From the NCBI GenBank assembly GCA_006937955.1, contig SSNP01000004.1, positions 6,953,264 through 7,017,263 on the forward strand: DNA of 64,000 bases, read 5' to 3'. Every line of letters starts with the position of its first letter. Within the stretch, counting starts at the first letter, position 1. Below are positions 49,634 to 62,056 of the stretch, piece after piece. The notes under the pieces are model-generated. The model was given only the letters and a program-made list of their open reading frames with translations, did not search any database and was not told the origin of the DNA. Both the position numbers and the translations under genes were made by a program. This DNA is from Pachypanchax playfairii (Eukaryota; Chordata; Actinopteri; Cyprinodontiformes; Aplocheilidae).

Positions 49634-50990
49634 ACACTGTCACTACAGATATCTCCACATTCAGACCGAAGTGCCGTGACCTTTTTGAACCACATCAATG
49701 CAAAAACAAATCAGTTTGTGATACACTGAAATCTGAATGTAACTCTGATCCGCTGCATCTCTTATTCAGACCATATCGAAGTTTAACAGACTGGGAAAAT
49801 AGTTTAGAAAACGTAGATTTCTGTACTCCTGATGTCACACTGACAATTTTGGGTGATTTTTTTTTTTTCAAACTCTGGTAAATTGACTTAGTTTAGTTGG
49901 AGAGAATCTATAGAAAACAGCTTTTAATACAACGATTGAACATTAATGAACCATTCTTTAAGAGTTTTTCGGACCAGTTTGTCGTCTTTCAGCAGAACTT
50001 TATAGACTGAATTCATCAGAAACACATACATGTTTCTGTTTGCTGCATTTTTAACATGAAACTTTCCTCTTTATTGGAAAATGTTTGAAAAAAGCAGCAA
50101 CAAATACCAAAGTTTGAGCCAAGACACTCATTTAATACGGTATGTAGTGGTACATGAATATCAAATCTGTACAAAAATGTATAACTGTCAGTATTTTGGT
50201 TCTTTTTGATACAAATGTTTTGTGTTTTAGTTAATTATCATGGTTTAAGTTAACATTTTGCGATATTACCACTGAAAGGTTATTAAGCTGCTTTATTTTG
50301 TACACACAAACTTTCAGACTTACTTTTGGATAATCGTCTCATTTATGGCTGGAGAAAGTTCCAAATATGCTACGATCTGATCAAATTGTTTAAAAGCAAA
50401 ACTGAGCATCAAACATTATTTCAAACTTTATGTGTGTAATGATTTAAACGTTAATAACTAATTCTCTCATTTTATAAAACATCTAAGCCTTTTTTTTCTG
50501 TATTTTCATGTGGTTTAAAAATAGAATGTTTTGTATGATTTTAATTGACATGTATTTGATTAGTAAAATATTAAAAGTTTCTGGTATTTTTTTTAGTTAC
50601 ATGGGATTTTTCCATGTTTTGTTGTGGTATCATGTAATGAAAGTTTAATTCTCATTCTGCCTCAAATTATTTTATTCTTTTTTTTTCTTTGGAATTCCTT
50701 TTAGTTTCATTGCAGAGTCAGTTTGATTCCCAGAGCTTTCCACTATTTTCAGAACCAATCACACGTCTTTTAAAATCACCAACTCTTAATAGAACTTCCT
50801 GTAGAGCTTTGATTTAGCACGTAATTTAAAAAAAAAGATATTTGGGGAGGTTTGTCAGATTAATGCCCAGGTAAGACTGCAGGTTCTGGAGTTAGTTGCT
50901 GGTCTCCTGATGATGTTTGATGTCATAAGAGGGATGTATTCTGTTTTCTGAGGGCCGAACACTAAAAATAAAACCTGTTGCATCATGGTG
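49634..50990 (+). terminator. tax1bp3: tax1bp3 3'UTR and poly(A) signal
   Basis: Long AT-rich 3'UTR with an AATAAA at 50967-50972; another AATAAA-type signal lies near 51130. The choice between them is not decidable from sequence. Confidence 0.45.
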
Positions 50991-52564
50991 GAGGTCGATT
51001 TAGAGCATCACTGAGCTAAAATCCTTGCTTTGAGAAATAATTTATGAGTAAGGTGTGTGTGGGTGTGTGTGTGTTTCAGGGACAAAGGGAAGTGTGCTCT
51101 ATTCCACAATGCTGCACATCACACTGTAATAATAAACTGCTGTATGATAATGTAGTTGTTCAAACATCTCAGCATGGACACTGTCAGGTCTGCAATGGGG
51201 GGGGGGGGGGGTAGTCTTATATGTGTTTGTATGTAAACAAACATTTAATTAAATAATAAGAAGAATATGAATATGAAGAAGAATCCAGTTTCTATCCAAC
51301 TAAACACACATCATGTTTGTTCTTCTTGCAGGGGGGTGATCACACTCTTTGAGCATGCTTCATACATGATCCATGCCTCCCACATTATGGCAGGATAATT
51401 GTGTTTCCATGGTGATGCAAGCTGCTCACATCACTTTGGTCCTACACCAGATTGGAAGCAGAGGAAAGCTCTGAGACTCAGATAGATCCTAAAGTCAGGA
51501 ACCAGAACCTGTTGGAGACGTACAGGTACAGTAGAGAGACTTAGTTCTGGAGATGAACAATGAAACATTGTCTTAATGTTATTCATGATCATTTTACCAG
51601 CAGCCTCTGATTCTGCAGCACTTTGTGTTCGCTCCATCTTTAAAACACACGCTCAGTTAAAGCTAAACTTCATGTAACATTCTAAGTGAATCCTCAAATT
51701 TCTGAAGACTGAGCTCAGATTGTTGCATAACAACGAGATGATCAAATTTATAAAAAAGCTTAAAAACAACCTCTGTATGAGATTCCTTCAGTAGCTGCTC
51801 TTAAGATTTGCACTTTTAAATCAGTGTTGATTAATGATCATGGAAACAGAAACTGAACTTAATGGCCTAGAACAAATACATCAAATATATACTATAGTAG
51901 AATCTTGAGTTTTTAAGATGGATAATAAAGATACTTTTGAAAACTGCCTTTATTTTCTGTACAAACCTACTGCACTGTGTAAAAGTGAGTGTGTGTTTAA
52001 AAAAGTACAAATGAGGAGTGATTTTCTCTCCTGGCATCGTGTTCATGCATGTTAATGTAGACGTGAGTGTGAAGCGTGGGTGTGAGAGTGAAAAGCCGGG
52101 CAGCTGGATGCCAGCAGGGTTACAAACATATGAGTTCCCTGGAGTTCAGCAACAAGCCGATGTATGTTGTCATGGCAATAACTGCTGTGTGTGTTGTGCT
52201 GCCCATCCTTCAGGACCCCAAACAGTAACAACACAATCTTGTCACCGTCAAAGTGGTGATAAGTTTCAAATGTGCACACAGTTTATCGATGATGATGATG
52301 ATGATGATGATGGGTAGGAAAAGATAAAAAGATACAAATTTCTCGCCTGAAGAATTCTTAACCTCTCCTCCTCCCACGCAGACCTATTAGGTGCTCCTCC
52401 TCATGAAGCACAAACTGGTACATCGTCTCGTAAAGCAGGAGTTTACAGTGAGGATGATGAGAGGAGAGGAGAGGCAGTGGGTGGGAAACATTCGTTTATT
52501 ATCGGCAGCCTGACGGAGACGAAGACGTCCACATAACGGAGTGAGACTCGGACTAACAAAGGTG
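50991..52564. other. Intergenic region downstream of tax1bp3
   Basis: No supported gene. It holds a (TG) tract near 51053-51076, a G-run at about 51197-51210 and a (GAT)n tract near 52288-52312. Confidence 0.45.
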
Positions 52565-52721
<157 letters not shown>

Positions 52722-53448
52722 GAGATCAGGCTTCACCCTGTCCATGTGCATTTGTTCTCTCATACATTTTATCTTTAAAGTCTGAACTTTCATCTAAACC
52801 AACTCATTTGTCTTCAAACTCAACAACCTGTAACGGAGTTGCAACAGTTTTTGTCAAACTGTGCAGTAGGGTGCATCAAATTTGAATGGGAAATTTTCAT
52901 TTAAAAATATCAATTTTGCTGGCATTCCAGTTTGTTCTCATGAACAAAAAAATTTCTTTTGCAAAGTTTTAAGGAAATCTATTTAGATTTAGGGGTCGCA
53001 CCTCTCACATGAACATTTGCAAAATTTCGGAAAATGATCAGTTTCTCATCTAATTTCCAAAAAGTTAACCTAGAAATGTTTAGAACACCATTTTTTTATT
53101 TTGCAATTTGTATTTTATAGGGTTCTCAGTGTAAATAGATGTGTGTACCCTTTGGGCACATATAGTATTTCTCAGAAATCAACGTTCAAGATTTTCTGTT
53201 CATTTGTCCTGTTAACAAAATGAATGGCGGTCAATGGGACATGTTCACGTGGTGTTACTCTGAATTTTATGTAGCAGTGATGGATATCGGACACAGATAT
53301 AAAGTTTAAACACTTTATTGTTAGGGAAGAGACAATAGTGGCACATTCAAAAAACAAACTGTCTCTGTAAGCAAACTCCCAAGGATAAGAACAAACATGA
53401 CTTCAAACGAGAGAGATAGGAAATCTAAACTAAACCTTTTCACTACAT

Positions 53449-54250
53449 CTATTCAGAGATCAGCTTGCGTTTGCAGCAACAGAGGTTTGGCTGTAGGCTG
53501 CGGTCATGCTCCACTGCCTGTAGCACATTCTGCAGGTGCTGCTCCTTTCTAGCCACAGCAACAAAGTCAGATGTGAGCTTGATGCCACGCTCGGCACAGT
53601 CATTCACCACATATATCGCATGGACATTGACAGCTGTGGCTCAGTGGTTAGAGCGGTCGTCCTCCAACTTGAAGGTTGGTGGATCGATCCCGGCTTCCAC
53701 TGCCACATGTCGAAGTGTCCTTGGGCAAGACATTGAACCCCATGTTGCCCCCCGATCTGCGTATCGGGTTGTGTGAGTGTTAGCCCCTACCCTCTCCTCC
53801 CTGTTTACATATCAGGTTGTATGAATAGGTAAATGCAAAACCTTGTAGTGTGAAAGCGCTTTGAGTGGTCTGAATGACTAGAAGAGCGCTATACAAATGC
53901 AGGACATTTACCATTTACCTCACTTTTTTTAAACCAGTATTGGTGGCCCATTCTTTCACATGCAGAGACAGAAATGCTGGATCAATGTTCAGCTGGTGCA
54001 TCCCAAACCAACAGTCTGCATTGGAGAGGTCAGCCAAGGTGGTTGTTGGTAAGAGTGTGGGAAACTTTGGCTTGGCAAAGCCATTTCCAAAGCGCTGTTG
54101 GGGGGCATGCATGGGAAGATCAGCGGGCTTATGCTTCTAGATTGCATTGGCAAGTGCACGCTTGTCATTGATTGGCACCTTTCTGCTAAAGAGAGCCAGG
54201 GGAAGCATCTCACCTGTCAGGTACCAGCGATGTCTCTCCAGTACTTTGAT
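53449..54250 (-). pseudogene. Broken transposon-encoded protein, C-terminal part
   Basis: On the minus strand a protein-like frame runs from about 54250 (KVLERHRWYLTGEMLPLALF), has an in-frame TAG at 54137-54139, and continues through PTLLPTTTLADLSNADCWFG and SLHVKEWATNTGLKK. It is then interrupted by the SINE at 53633-53918 and resumes with VHAIYVVNDCAERGIKLTSD, ending at TAG 53449-53451. The 'VVND.AERG.KL..DF' block recalls C-terminal regions of uncharacterised transposon proteins from animals; I cannot name the family. No intact product is possible. Confidence 0.6.
53633..53918 (+). mobile_element. tRNA-derived SINE nested in the 1.9-kb transposon
   Basis: The head GCTGTGGCTCAGTGGTTAGA contains an A box (TGGCTCAGTGG); a B-box-like GGTGGATCGATCCCGG follows about 30 bp later. 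The body includes TGTCCTTGGGCAAGACATTG and the tail AAAGCGCTTTGAGTGG ... GCGCTATACAAATGC, both hallmarks of a widespread fish SINE. It splits the transposon's reading frame, so it inserted later. Confidence 0.85.
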
Positions 54251-54785
54251 TTCAGTTGCTAACTAATGTTAGCTAGTTAGATTTTGTGCAGTAAATACCT
54301 AAAATATGACTAAATTTATTTTATATTATGCCGTACTACTCTCAATAAATATAATGAATCAATATTCTGCATAAAATTATGTCTTCTCTATTTTACTGTC
54401 GTTAATGTAAGACTTGCTCAGTTATGAGCTAAATATCATTAGCGAACTGTTAGCTGCTTTGTTAGCTAGAGTTGATGTAAAGAGCACTAAAAACATTCAA
54501 ATAACAAAAACAAAACCAGAAATGGTGCTAACATGTAATAGGAGCATAAATTAAAACAAAAAACATAAAAATCACCTCAGAGTTCTTGATCTGCAGTCTT
54601 TTGTACCTCAAGTCTCTATAGTAACCAATGAGCACTGTTTACCCACAAAATCAGATGAGCGGTGCGACCCCTAAATAATCATGGATTGCAAAAATATTTT
54701 ACATGTGTTGTTTCTATATATGTGAGAACACTTTTAGTCCCCAGCCATATCAAAATTCAAAACTTTAGTATTTTGATGCACCCTA

Positions 54786-56480
54786 CGAGTGTGCAGTCTA
54801 GATGATGTAAGAAAACAAAACAATCATACTCATCAAGATTTTGTTACTGTTCATTAACTGTTTATTATCACCTGTAGACGTCAACTCAAGTACAGAATGA
54901 GAAAGTATTTTAAAATATTACTGACAAGCTGCAGTGTGCTGGTTCCAGCTGGGTTCTATTAAAATGCAATGTAAATGTGACCACCATTTGACCACTGTGC
55001 AGTTGGTCAATCTAGATTTCAATTATGTCTCTTCTGCTCCAAATGTCCAAATGTTGTTACTCCAAAAAAGTTCACAGTCACATTCTAACTCAACCACCAA
55101 ATAGCAGCTTACAACTGTCACTTCTGTCTCCACTTTTGTTTTAATGTCGCTTAAATGACTGAAAATGTGAAAAAATGCTCCTCTTCTGTTACAAAATGCT
55201 TCTGGAGTTTGTCTGGAATGTGGTCTGTTGCTCCAGTGACTTTATATTAAGATGCTTGAGACTTTGCAAAACCTGCTAAAGTCACTGTCATTCCTGTGCT
55301 TATGACAGACTGCCTGAACAGTGTGTGATGTAAGTGTGTGAGGAGGTGTGAGAAGGTCAGACCAAAGGAGAGTCCTTTTCATGTCCGTCTGTTTATGAAA
55401 GCAGAGCAGATTTTACTCGTCACTGTGCTGCTTAGCTCTGGACGCCGTCACACACTGACAGAATGTAGTGACACTTTAACGTGACCTGCTCACCCTCAGA
55501 TTGTTTTCTGGATTTTATTAGACTGTAAAACATGAGTGGTGAGTAACCAGATTATCCAAGGCTATAGGGGGTGAATGTTTTTCCCTCACTATTATAGAAA
55601 AACTGTAGTAATATTCCTTATTTATAGGTTAAAGTACGAATGTGCCGGCTCTGACTGAAAAATGATACTGCTGCAGTTCAAAAATGAAAATGTGTAGTAA
55701 GTTGATTTCAAATTCTTCAGTGGCTCACCAGCTTTATAAATATCTTTGTTTTTTAAATTGAATTTTTATCATATTACTGAGATTGAAATAATCCTGCAGA
55801 TTTGCAGCTCTGAATTGTTAAATTTTTTCATTGCAATATTGGTATAAAATAGTTGGTTTTGGGTTTTAAGCCTGTGTTGATTTATTGAAGATTATCACAA
55901 CCCTCTTAATTATTATCAATATTATAAAGAGCAGATTTCTTGTTACAAAAGGAGCTTCTACTAAAGGACTGTTCTGTGAAAATAATAAATAAAAAGTTTG
56001 GCGTGATAATGTTTAAACAGAAGGGATTTGAAATTTTGTTATAAATTCTAATGTGATAACGTAAATTATTTTTTTAATGAACATCATGCTTGTCCTTCTG
56101 AAAGTTCTATTTTATTGGTGAATTATATATTGGATATTGGAACTGGAAGAATTTTTCCTGGCCTAAATTCCAAGTTAAAAAAAATTAAATCTATTACGAA
56201 TTATCTGGGTTGACAGAGAAATTAGTAATAAAATGTGGTGGTGGACAACCCATTAAAAAAAAGAAAAATAATCAATTTTTATTAATCTATTTTAATAGCA
56301 ATTCAAACTAGAAATTGATCAGATATAAATAGTAATATCAGTCAGTAAAGAAAGGGGGATCTGACATTCCCCCAAAGTCTGCCAGCTGATATCTTTTTTC
56401 TACCTCAGAGTTGATGTGCACAGTTTTGTGCCAGAAGAAGAAAAAAACTGTAGTTAATAATTTGCTTTAATTTAATATGG
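54786..56480. other. Intergenic region upstream of slc1a6
   Basis: AT-rich, no supported exon or named repeat. Confidence 0.45.
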
Positions 56481-56606
56481 TCTGAATGGTCTGGTAGCTG
56501 TAGTGATAAGAAAAGAAGTGTTTGTAGAGGCTGTTTCAGAGGAAGCGTTGTAGATAAGCAGAAGTGCAACTAACAGCCTCGTGCTGCCTGCATGAAAGGA
56601 AACACG
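56481..56606 (+). other. slc1a6: Candidate 5' exon of slc1a6
   Basis: Ends at a good donor ACACG/GTAAGA (56606-56607). It contains ATG AAA GGA AAC ACG (56592-56606), which would be in frame with the main coding exon if spliced to the acceptor ending CGACCAG at 57108. That would add ten residues before the Met at 57124. The upstream limit is unknown. If the acceptor CTCTCAG at 57079 is used instead, the ATG is an upstream ORF. Confidence 0.4.
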
Positions 56607-57123
56607 GTAAGACCAATAAAATTAAAAAATATGAAGTTGTAGAGCGTTAATGCAGCTCTTAAACCCACAGAAGTGTTTGCAGTGAAGCTTTGGAAAGATG
56701 CAGCTTTTATTTCCTGCTTGTTTTATGTCTGTTATTGTGAAATTTGTTTATTCAAGGTCATGCTGTGGAATTTAAAGGCAACAAGCTCGTTTTATAAAAG
56801 CAGTAAGACTCATCCAACAGGACAACCAGTTAGAGATTTTATATTTAATGAAAAGAAACATGACATCAGGTTGTTTATTTATCACCACCCAAACAAAAAT
56901 TGTTCTGCTTCACAATAAGACTTAGATAAGAACAATAAAAACATATTATCTGAAATCAATGACAGATTTATTTTAAAACACTGAAATGATGCTTAGAATT
57001 TCCTTTCAAATTAAATTTTACTCTCATGTATTTTCCATTCACAATAGTAAGTCAAAGTTCCTTCTAAAATGTCTCTCAGTTTCCCGTGAGACCTGCCTCC
57101 TCGACCAGGTGCTGGAGGTTTTT

Positions 57124-60100
57124 ATGAATGAGAAGCCACCCAACAGCGCAAGTCTTTTCCTAAACGAGGACGCACCACAGCTGCCAGACAAAGAGGACCT
57201 AAGGAGACGTCTACACAGAGTCATGGAGAGGAAAGCCAGCATCATGAAGGAGAGGATCAGCTCCATCAGCAGGAAAAGCCTCAGAAGTTTCCTCAAAAGG
57301 AACCTGTTTGTTTTGTTCACCATCGCAGCCGTGGCTCTGGGTCAGCAGAAACTAAACACAAGTTGAACACAGCTGTTTCATCTGTGACTTCATGTTTGAC
57401 TTTATTTTTGTCTGAATGAATTTTATCCAGGTGTAATCCTTGGCTTTGCTTTACGTCCCTACAACCTGTCCCTGGGGGAGATCAAGTACTTAGCGTTTCC
57501 TGGGGAGCTGCTGATGAGAATGCTGCAGATGTTGGTGCTACCTCTCATTGTCTCCAGTCTGGTCACAGGTTGGCTTACTAACCAGTACTACTGATACTGA
57601 TTACTGTGTACCTTAAAAAAATGCAACTTTTGCAGTATGTTTATAAAAACCCTTTGATCAATGTTTTTTCCTTTGCTATATAAAACAGATGGAGATAGTT
57701 TTATTCAGGTAAAACTCTTGAAGTGATTAAGAGCAGTTTGAATAATTAATGGGAGCAAATCTCTGTTATCTGAAACATAAACCTTTATAAGAAGTTTACA
57801 GGAGCACCATAAAGCTGAAATTCGGACATTTTGAAAAGAGCTGTTGCTAGTTTTAAAGAGGCCCTTCCATTAAAAACGTTTTTTCTGAGGTTTCTGTTGA
57901 ATATTTTAGGTTCACAGGTGTTCTTACCTTCATAGTGGGTGTGAAAACAGGTCAACAACTTCTCTTTCAGTTTTTATCTCTCAAACTACACAGGTGGCGA
58001 TAAAACCCGAGTCCGAACGGCCTGTATCTGTTTCATCACAACTCCTTTGGTCATTAGTATTCATCTTTTCTGGCAGTTAAAACCACGCCTAGCATGCTGC
58101 TAGCTAAAAGCTGTAGCATAAACACATATCAAACTGGAAGAGACTACGTCTGCTGTTGCCATGCGCATTGGGGCAGGAAACAGTATACCTTGCTCTCATA
58201 GGCTAGTTAGTTAGCTAATCTGAGTCCAGCAAATTAAAATAATGAATGTTAATGAGTTACTGCCTGAAGCCTGATGGAACCAGCCGAATTTTGACACAGA
58301 CAGATTGAAAGGCCTGTTAATCAGTGTTTTTTAAATATAAGATGTTTCATATTACTGGTTAATACTTAAGAAATAACCACAAAGTTCTGAAATTTGTGTG
58401 AAATGGCCTCTTTAAGAAACACCTCAGATTGATGAACTGGAGTTTAATTTGGAGAGGATTGACATGCTAATTCAATGAGCTAATGGCTAGTCAGATGACT
58501 TAACAAGTAGTCAGAACAAGGCCGAGACCTAAATGGCTTACTAGAGTCTTTAAACAACTCTAATCTCAGAAAACCTTTACATCACTGTGTATTTCACATT
58601 AAATAATAACTTGTAGCAAAGTAGCAGAAATGCTAGCTAATTAGCTATGTGCAGCACTTCTGATTCCGCATGTATCACTTCTGAATTAAAAAACACATCT
58701 GAGGAACAACCATTTGAGGAAATTTAAGGAAGTTTGACTTGGTCACGGATTCACCATTTAATGAACCCTGTATGAAGTAGCTGTTAGCTTGAGAAATAAA
58801 ATGAATGTTTTATATTTACCCTAATGACACTTGAAAACCCATCTGTCTCTTTTAAGTTGGTTTTATTCAGATAATCTAACTTCTTATTTAAATATAACTT
58901 TTTTACCCAAAGTCCTAAAATATAAAGTTGTAATGAACAGATTCAGTTCTTAAAGTAATTTCTGTGTCTCAGGTATTTCCTCTTTGGACAGCAAAGCATC
59001 AGGTAAGATGGGTGTGCGTGCAGTGGTCTACTACATGGTGACCACCCTGATTGCGGTGTTTATCGGCATTGTGATTGTCATAATCATCCGTCCGGGGAAA
59101 GGCAGCCGTGACAGTCCTGTGGATAAAAGTGGAAATATTGAACCAGTTCAGGCTGCTGATGCTTTTCTGGACCTTATCAGGTAAAAACTCAAGAATTTTA
59201 CTTTCTTAAGAACATAGTTTTTTTTAAAGAAGTTTGACTGATCACATTATTTGTATGATGACAAAATTTGCATCTGATTGTTACTCCTTTGGTTTTGTTC
59301 CATTTATATCCAGGAACATGTTTCCTCCCAATCTGGTAGAAGCGTGCTTCAAGCAGGTGAGATTATTCTTCTCAAAAAACAATTCATCATGGGTTCAAAT
59401 TTCTAAAAAGTTTGACATATCATTTACATTTTAAAGAACATGACAAAAAGTTGTAATTTGAATGTATCTTATAGTATAAAACAACATACAAGAAGATTCT
59501 TCATATGAGGAACGCAACCGTGGCTCTTAATCTCACTGATTCTCTGAACATCACGGAGTCTAACCTGAACATGAACATCAGCAGGGTGCTGCACGTCATA
59601 CAGGTGAACTCAAATCACTTTCTGTTTGATGTCAACATTCTTTCATGTTCTACAGAACAAACCATGGTTTTGGTTTGCCATTACAGGAGACGGTGGAGGA
59701 AACCGTTCCTGTGTCTGGTTCCTCCGGTGGAGTCAACGCTCTGGGTCTGGTGGTCTTCTCCATGTGCTTTGGCCTGGTCATTGGCAACATGAAGCAGCAA
59801 GGCCAGGCTCTTAGAGACCTTTTTGATTGCTTAAATGAAGCCATCATGAGGCTGGTAGCCATAATCATCTGGTTAGTAATATTCTTAATTTATTGGTTCT
59901 TTCCCACCAGTAGACTTGAACCTCTTTCTTTTAAAACAGAGTTATTTAATGTTTATTTGGTGAATTGTGTGCAAAATTTTAAACCAATGCTGCTTCTGAG
60001 TCATCTCTCCTCTCAGGTATGCTCCTGTGGGCATCCTGTTCCTGATTGCAGGAAAAATAGTGGAGATGAAGGATCTGACAGAAGTGGGTGGTCAGTTGGG

Positions 60101-60819
60101 GATGTACACCGTGTCTGTGGTTGTGGGACTTCTCATCCATGGACTCTTTGTTCTGCCGCTGCTCTTTTTTCTGGTGACCAGAAGGAACCCGTACAGTTTC
60201 ATTGGTGGCCTTCTGCAGGCACTCATCACTGCTTTAGGGACGTCTTCCAGGTAGGCCTCATGAATGCCTGTCGATACTCCTCTCTACTCTCATTTCCTCT
60301 TTTCACTCCATCTGATTGAGATAAATAGCTGCCCCCTTGAAATTTGGTTGTTCTGATGTTTTTTTCGCTCTATTGTCTCCAAACGTTTGTTAAGAGGGAT
60401 TTCTTAAAAATCAACAATACTGAAAGGACATTGCTCTGGCTTCAACCCAAATACTAAGTGTTCTGGGGATTTTTCCTAGAACATTAACTCAACAGTGGCA
60501 TCTGGAAGCATCTGGAAGCAACTGACTTCACACAAGCTGCTTAGTAGCCTCACAAACAACATGACAACAAGCTTGAAATGTTTGCACATTCCTCAGATTG
60601 CACATATACTAAACTGATGGGTGTTAACCAGTACAGTTTGGCAAACCATGCAATGGACACATAGGACCCAGCTTTTCTATTACTAATGTTCCTCTGTGGA
60701 CTCCACCAGATACAGGTTTTGACTGACCGTAGCTGCTTTGTAGGCAAACAGAGAACCTGCTTATTATTAGACGTGTGGTCATAATGTTCTGAGTGATTGA
60801 TGAATTTGGTATTGAGAGG

Positions 60820-60871
<52 letters not shown>

Positions 60872-62056
60872 ATTTATAACAAGATGTTCTTTGTGTTTTT
60901 TTCCCGTGTTTCCTCCAGCTCTGCCACGCTACCCATCACTTTCCGATGTCTCGAAGAAAACAATCATGTGGACAAACGAGTTACGCGTTTCGTTCTTCCT
61001 GTCGGTGCCACCATCAACATGGACGGCACGGCCCTGTACGAAGCTGTGGCAGCCATATTTATTGCTCAAGTCAATGACATGGACCTGAATTTTGGGCAGA
61101 TTCTCACTATCAGGTACCTACAGAACTTAAAGAATGCTCATGCAGTTTAGTGATTATTAGTAGGTTCATAGATACATTACCATTTTTTTTAAATAAAGTA
61201 TTAATAGTTAGTGCGTTTTTATCGTAGTTCAAATAAAAAAAATAGCTCTAGCTGTGATTGTCTTTATATTTGTGCATTAAAAGCAGAACACNACGAGGAG
61301 TGTTTCCCTGATAGGTTTTGTTGGAGGACATGTGTGATGCAGTCTGTAGAAGGTGGTGCAGTCATTTCTCATTTGGCTTCATTACTCTACTACTTCCCAG
61401 CAGGAGTGCACATGTGCTGTTTGTTTGTTTCCCTTCATGAAATGTCTTCACTCTCTTCTCGTCCCTTCGCCTACTCAGTATCACGGCAACCGCTGCCAGC
61501 ATCGGAGCAGCAGGCATCCCTCAGGCTGGCCTGGTTACCATGGTGATCGTATTGACATCGGTGGGACTGCCCACAGAGGACATAACACTGATCATTGCTG
61601 TGGATTGGTTCTTGTGAGTTCCCTCTAAATGTCAGCTTGATGGGGATTGGTCTGGGATTGGGCCTGCCTAAATGTCACTGTAAAGCTTCAGAGAGCCCAG
61701 ATGTTGCACATCTACAAAGGTTATTGATGCATAACGCAGCTTAGAAGATCAGAAAAGCTGCAAGAGTTTTTTTTATTTATTTAATAGTAGCTAAACACAT
61801 GTTTTATTCCTGCAAATGTCCTATTTCCTCTGATTCCTTTTTTTCTTAACACCTCAGAGATCGTTTGCGAACCACCACCAATGTTCTGGGCGATTCGCTT
61901 GGGGCCGGCATTGTGGAACACCTTTCCCGTGAAGAGCTGCAGAATCAAGATGAAGAGGTGCGTAACTCTGTGATTGAGGAGAACGAGAAGCCCTACCAGC
62001 TGATCTGCCAGGAGAACGACTCGTTTGACCACCGAAACAGTGAGACCACAATGTGA
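57124..62056 (+). CDS. slc1a6: Excitatory amino acid transporter, EAAT4/EAAT1 group, 560 aa
   Basis: Sodium-coupled glutamate/aspartate uptake carrier with associated chloride conductance, plasma membrane, usually neuronal (EAAT4) or glial (EAAT1). Exons: 57124-57340, 57431-57568, 58973-59180, 59314-59356, 59475-59603, 59687-59871, 60017-60250, 60919-61113, 61479-61613, 61858-62056. They sum to 560 codons plus stop. Landmarks: FPGELLMRMLQMLVLPLIVSS; an extracellular loop with sequons NAT, NLT, NIT and NIS; the HP1 serine-rich TSSSSATLP (split by intron 7); NMDGT in TM7; HP2 GAAGIPQAGLVTM; and TM8 DWFLDRLRTTTNVLGDS. The N-terminal ASLFL, FALRPY, LPLIVSS and PTEDIT favour EAAT4/slc1a6, as does the human chromosome 19p13 location. 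The C-terminus (NSVIEENEKPYQLI ... ETTM) looks more like EAAT1/slc1a3. The final ETTM fits a PDZ ligand. A fish slc1a3 or slc1a9 paralog is the alternative. Confidence 0.85.
57853..58415 (+). mobile_element. TTAA-flanked repeat family A, copy 3 (slc1a6 intron 2)
   Basis: 563 bp with TTAA at both ends (57853-57856 and 58412-58415), AGAGGCCC at the left and GGCCTCT at the right. Same orientation as copy 2, opposite to copy 1. The minus strand again holds ATGAAG plus GTAAGA (complement of 57922-57933). Confidence 0.87.
58416..58972 (+). other. Remainder of slc1a6 intron 2
   Basis: AT-rich intron sequence after the repeat; no exon or recognised element before the acceptor at 58972. Confidence 0.4.
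60821..60869. repeat. (CA)n microsatellite in slc1a6 intron 7
   Basis: About 49 bases of CA repeat, one interruption near its start, 50 bp upstream of the exon 8 acceptor. The MCVCVC- and HTHTHT-type frames over it are artefacts. Confidence 0.97.
61292..61292. other. Single ambiguous base (N)
   Basis: One unresolved base in slc1a6 intron 8. It does not touch coding sequence. Confidence 0.99.

Larger units (their letters stand above)
52867..54785. mobile_element. Unassigned DNA transposon with terminal inverted repeats, about 1.9 kb
   Basis: The ends are exact inverted repeats: TAGGGTGCATCAAA at 52867-52880 and TTTGATGCACCCTA at 54772-54785. A second inverted pair lies about 125 bp inside: AGGGGTCGCACC (52991-53002) and GGTGCGACCCCT (54661-54672). 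Together they show long, partly decayed inverted termini. I see no clear target-site duplication. The interior holds a broken minus-strand reading frame and a later SINE insertion. The superfamily is not identified. Confidence 0.75.

Noticed and set aside
60550..60869. Cysteine/valine-rich minus-strand frame
   Set aside because: Produced by the (CA)n tract in slc1a6 intron 7.
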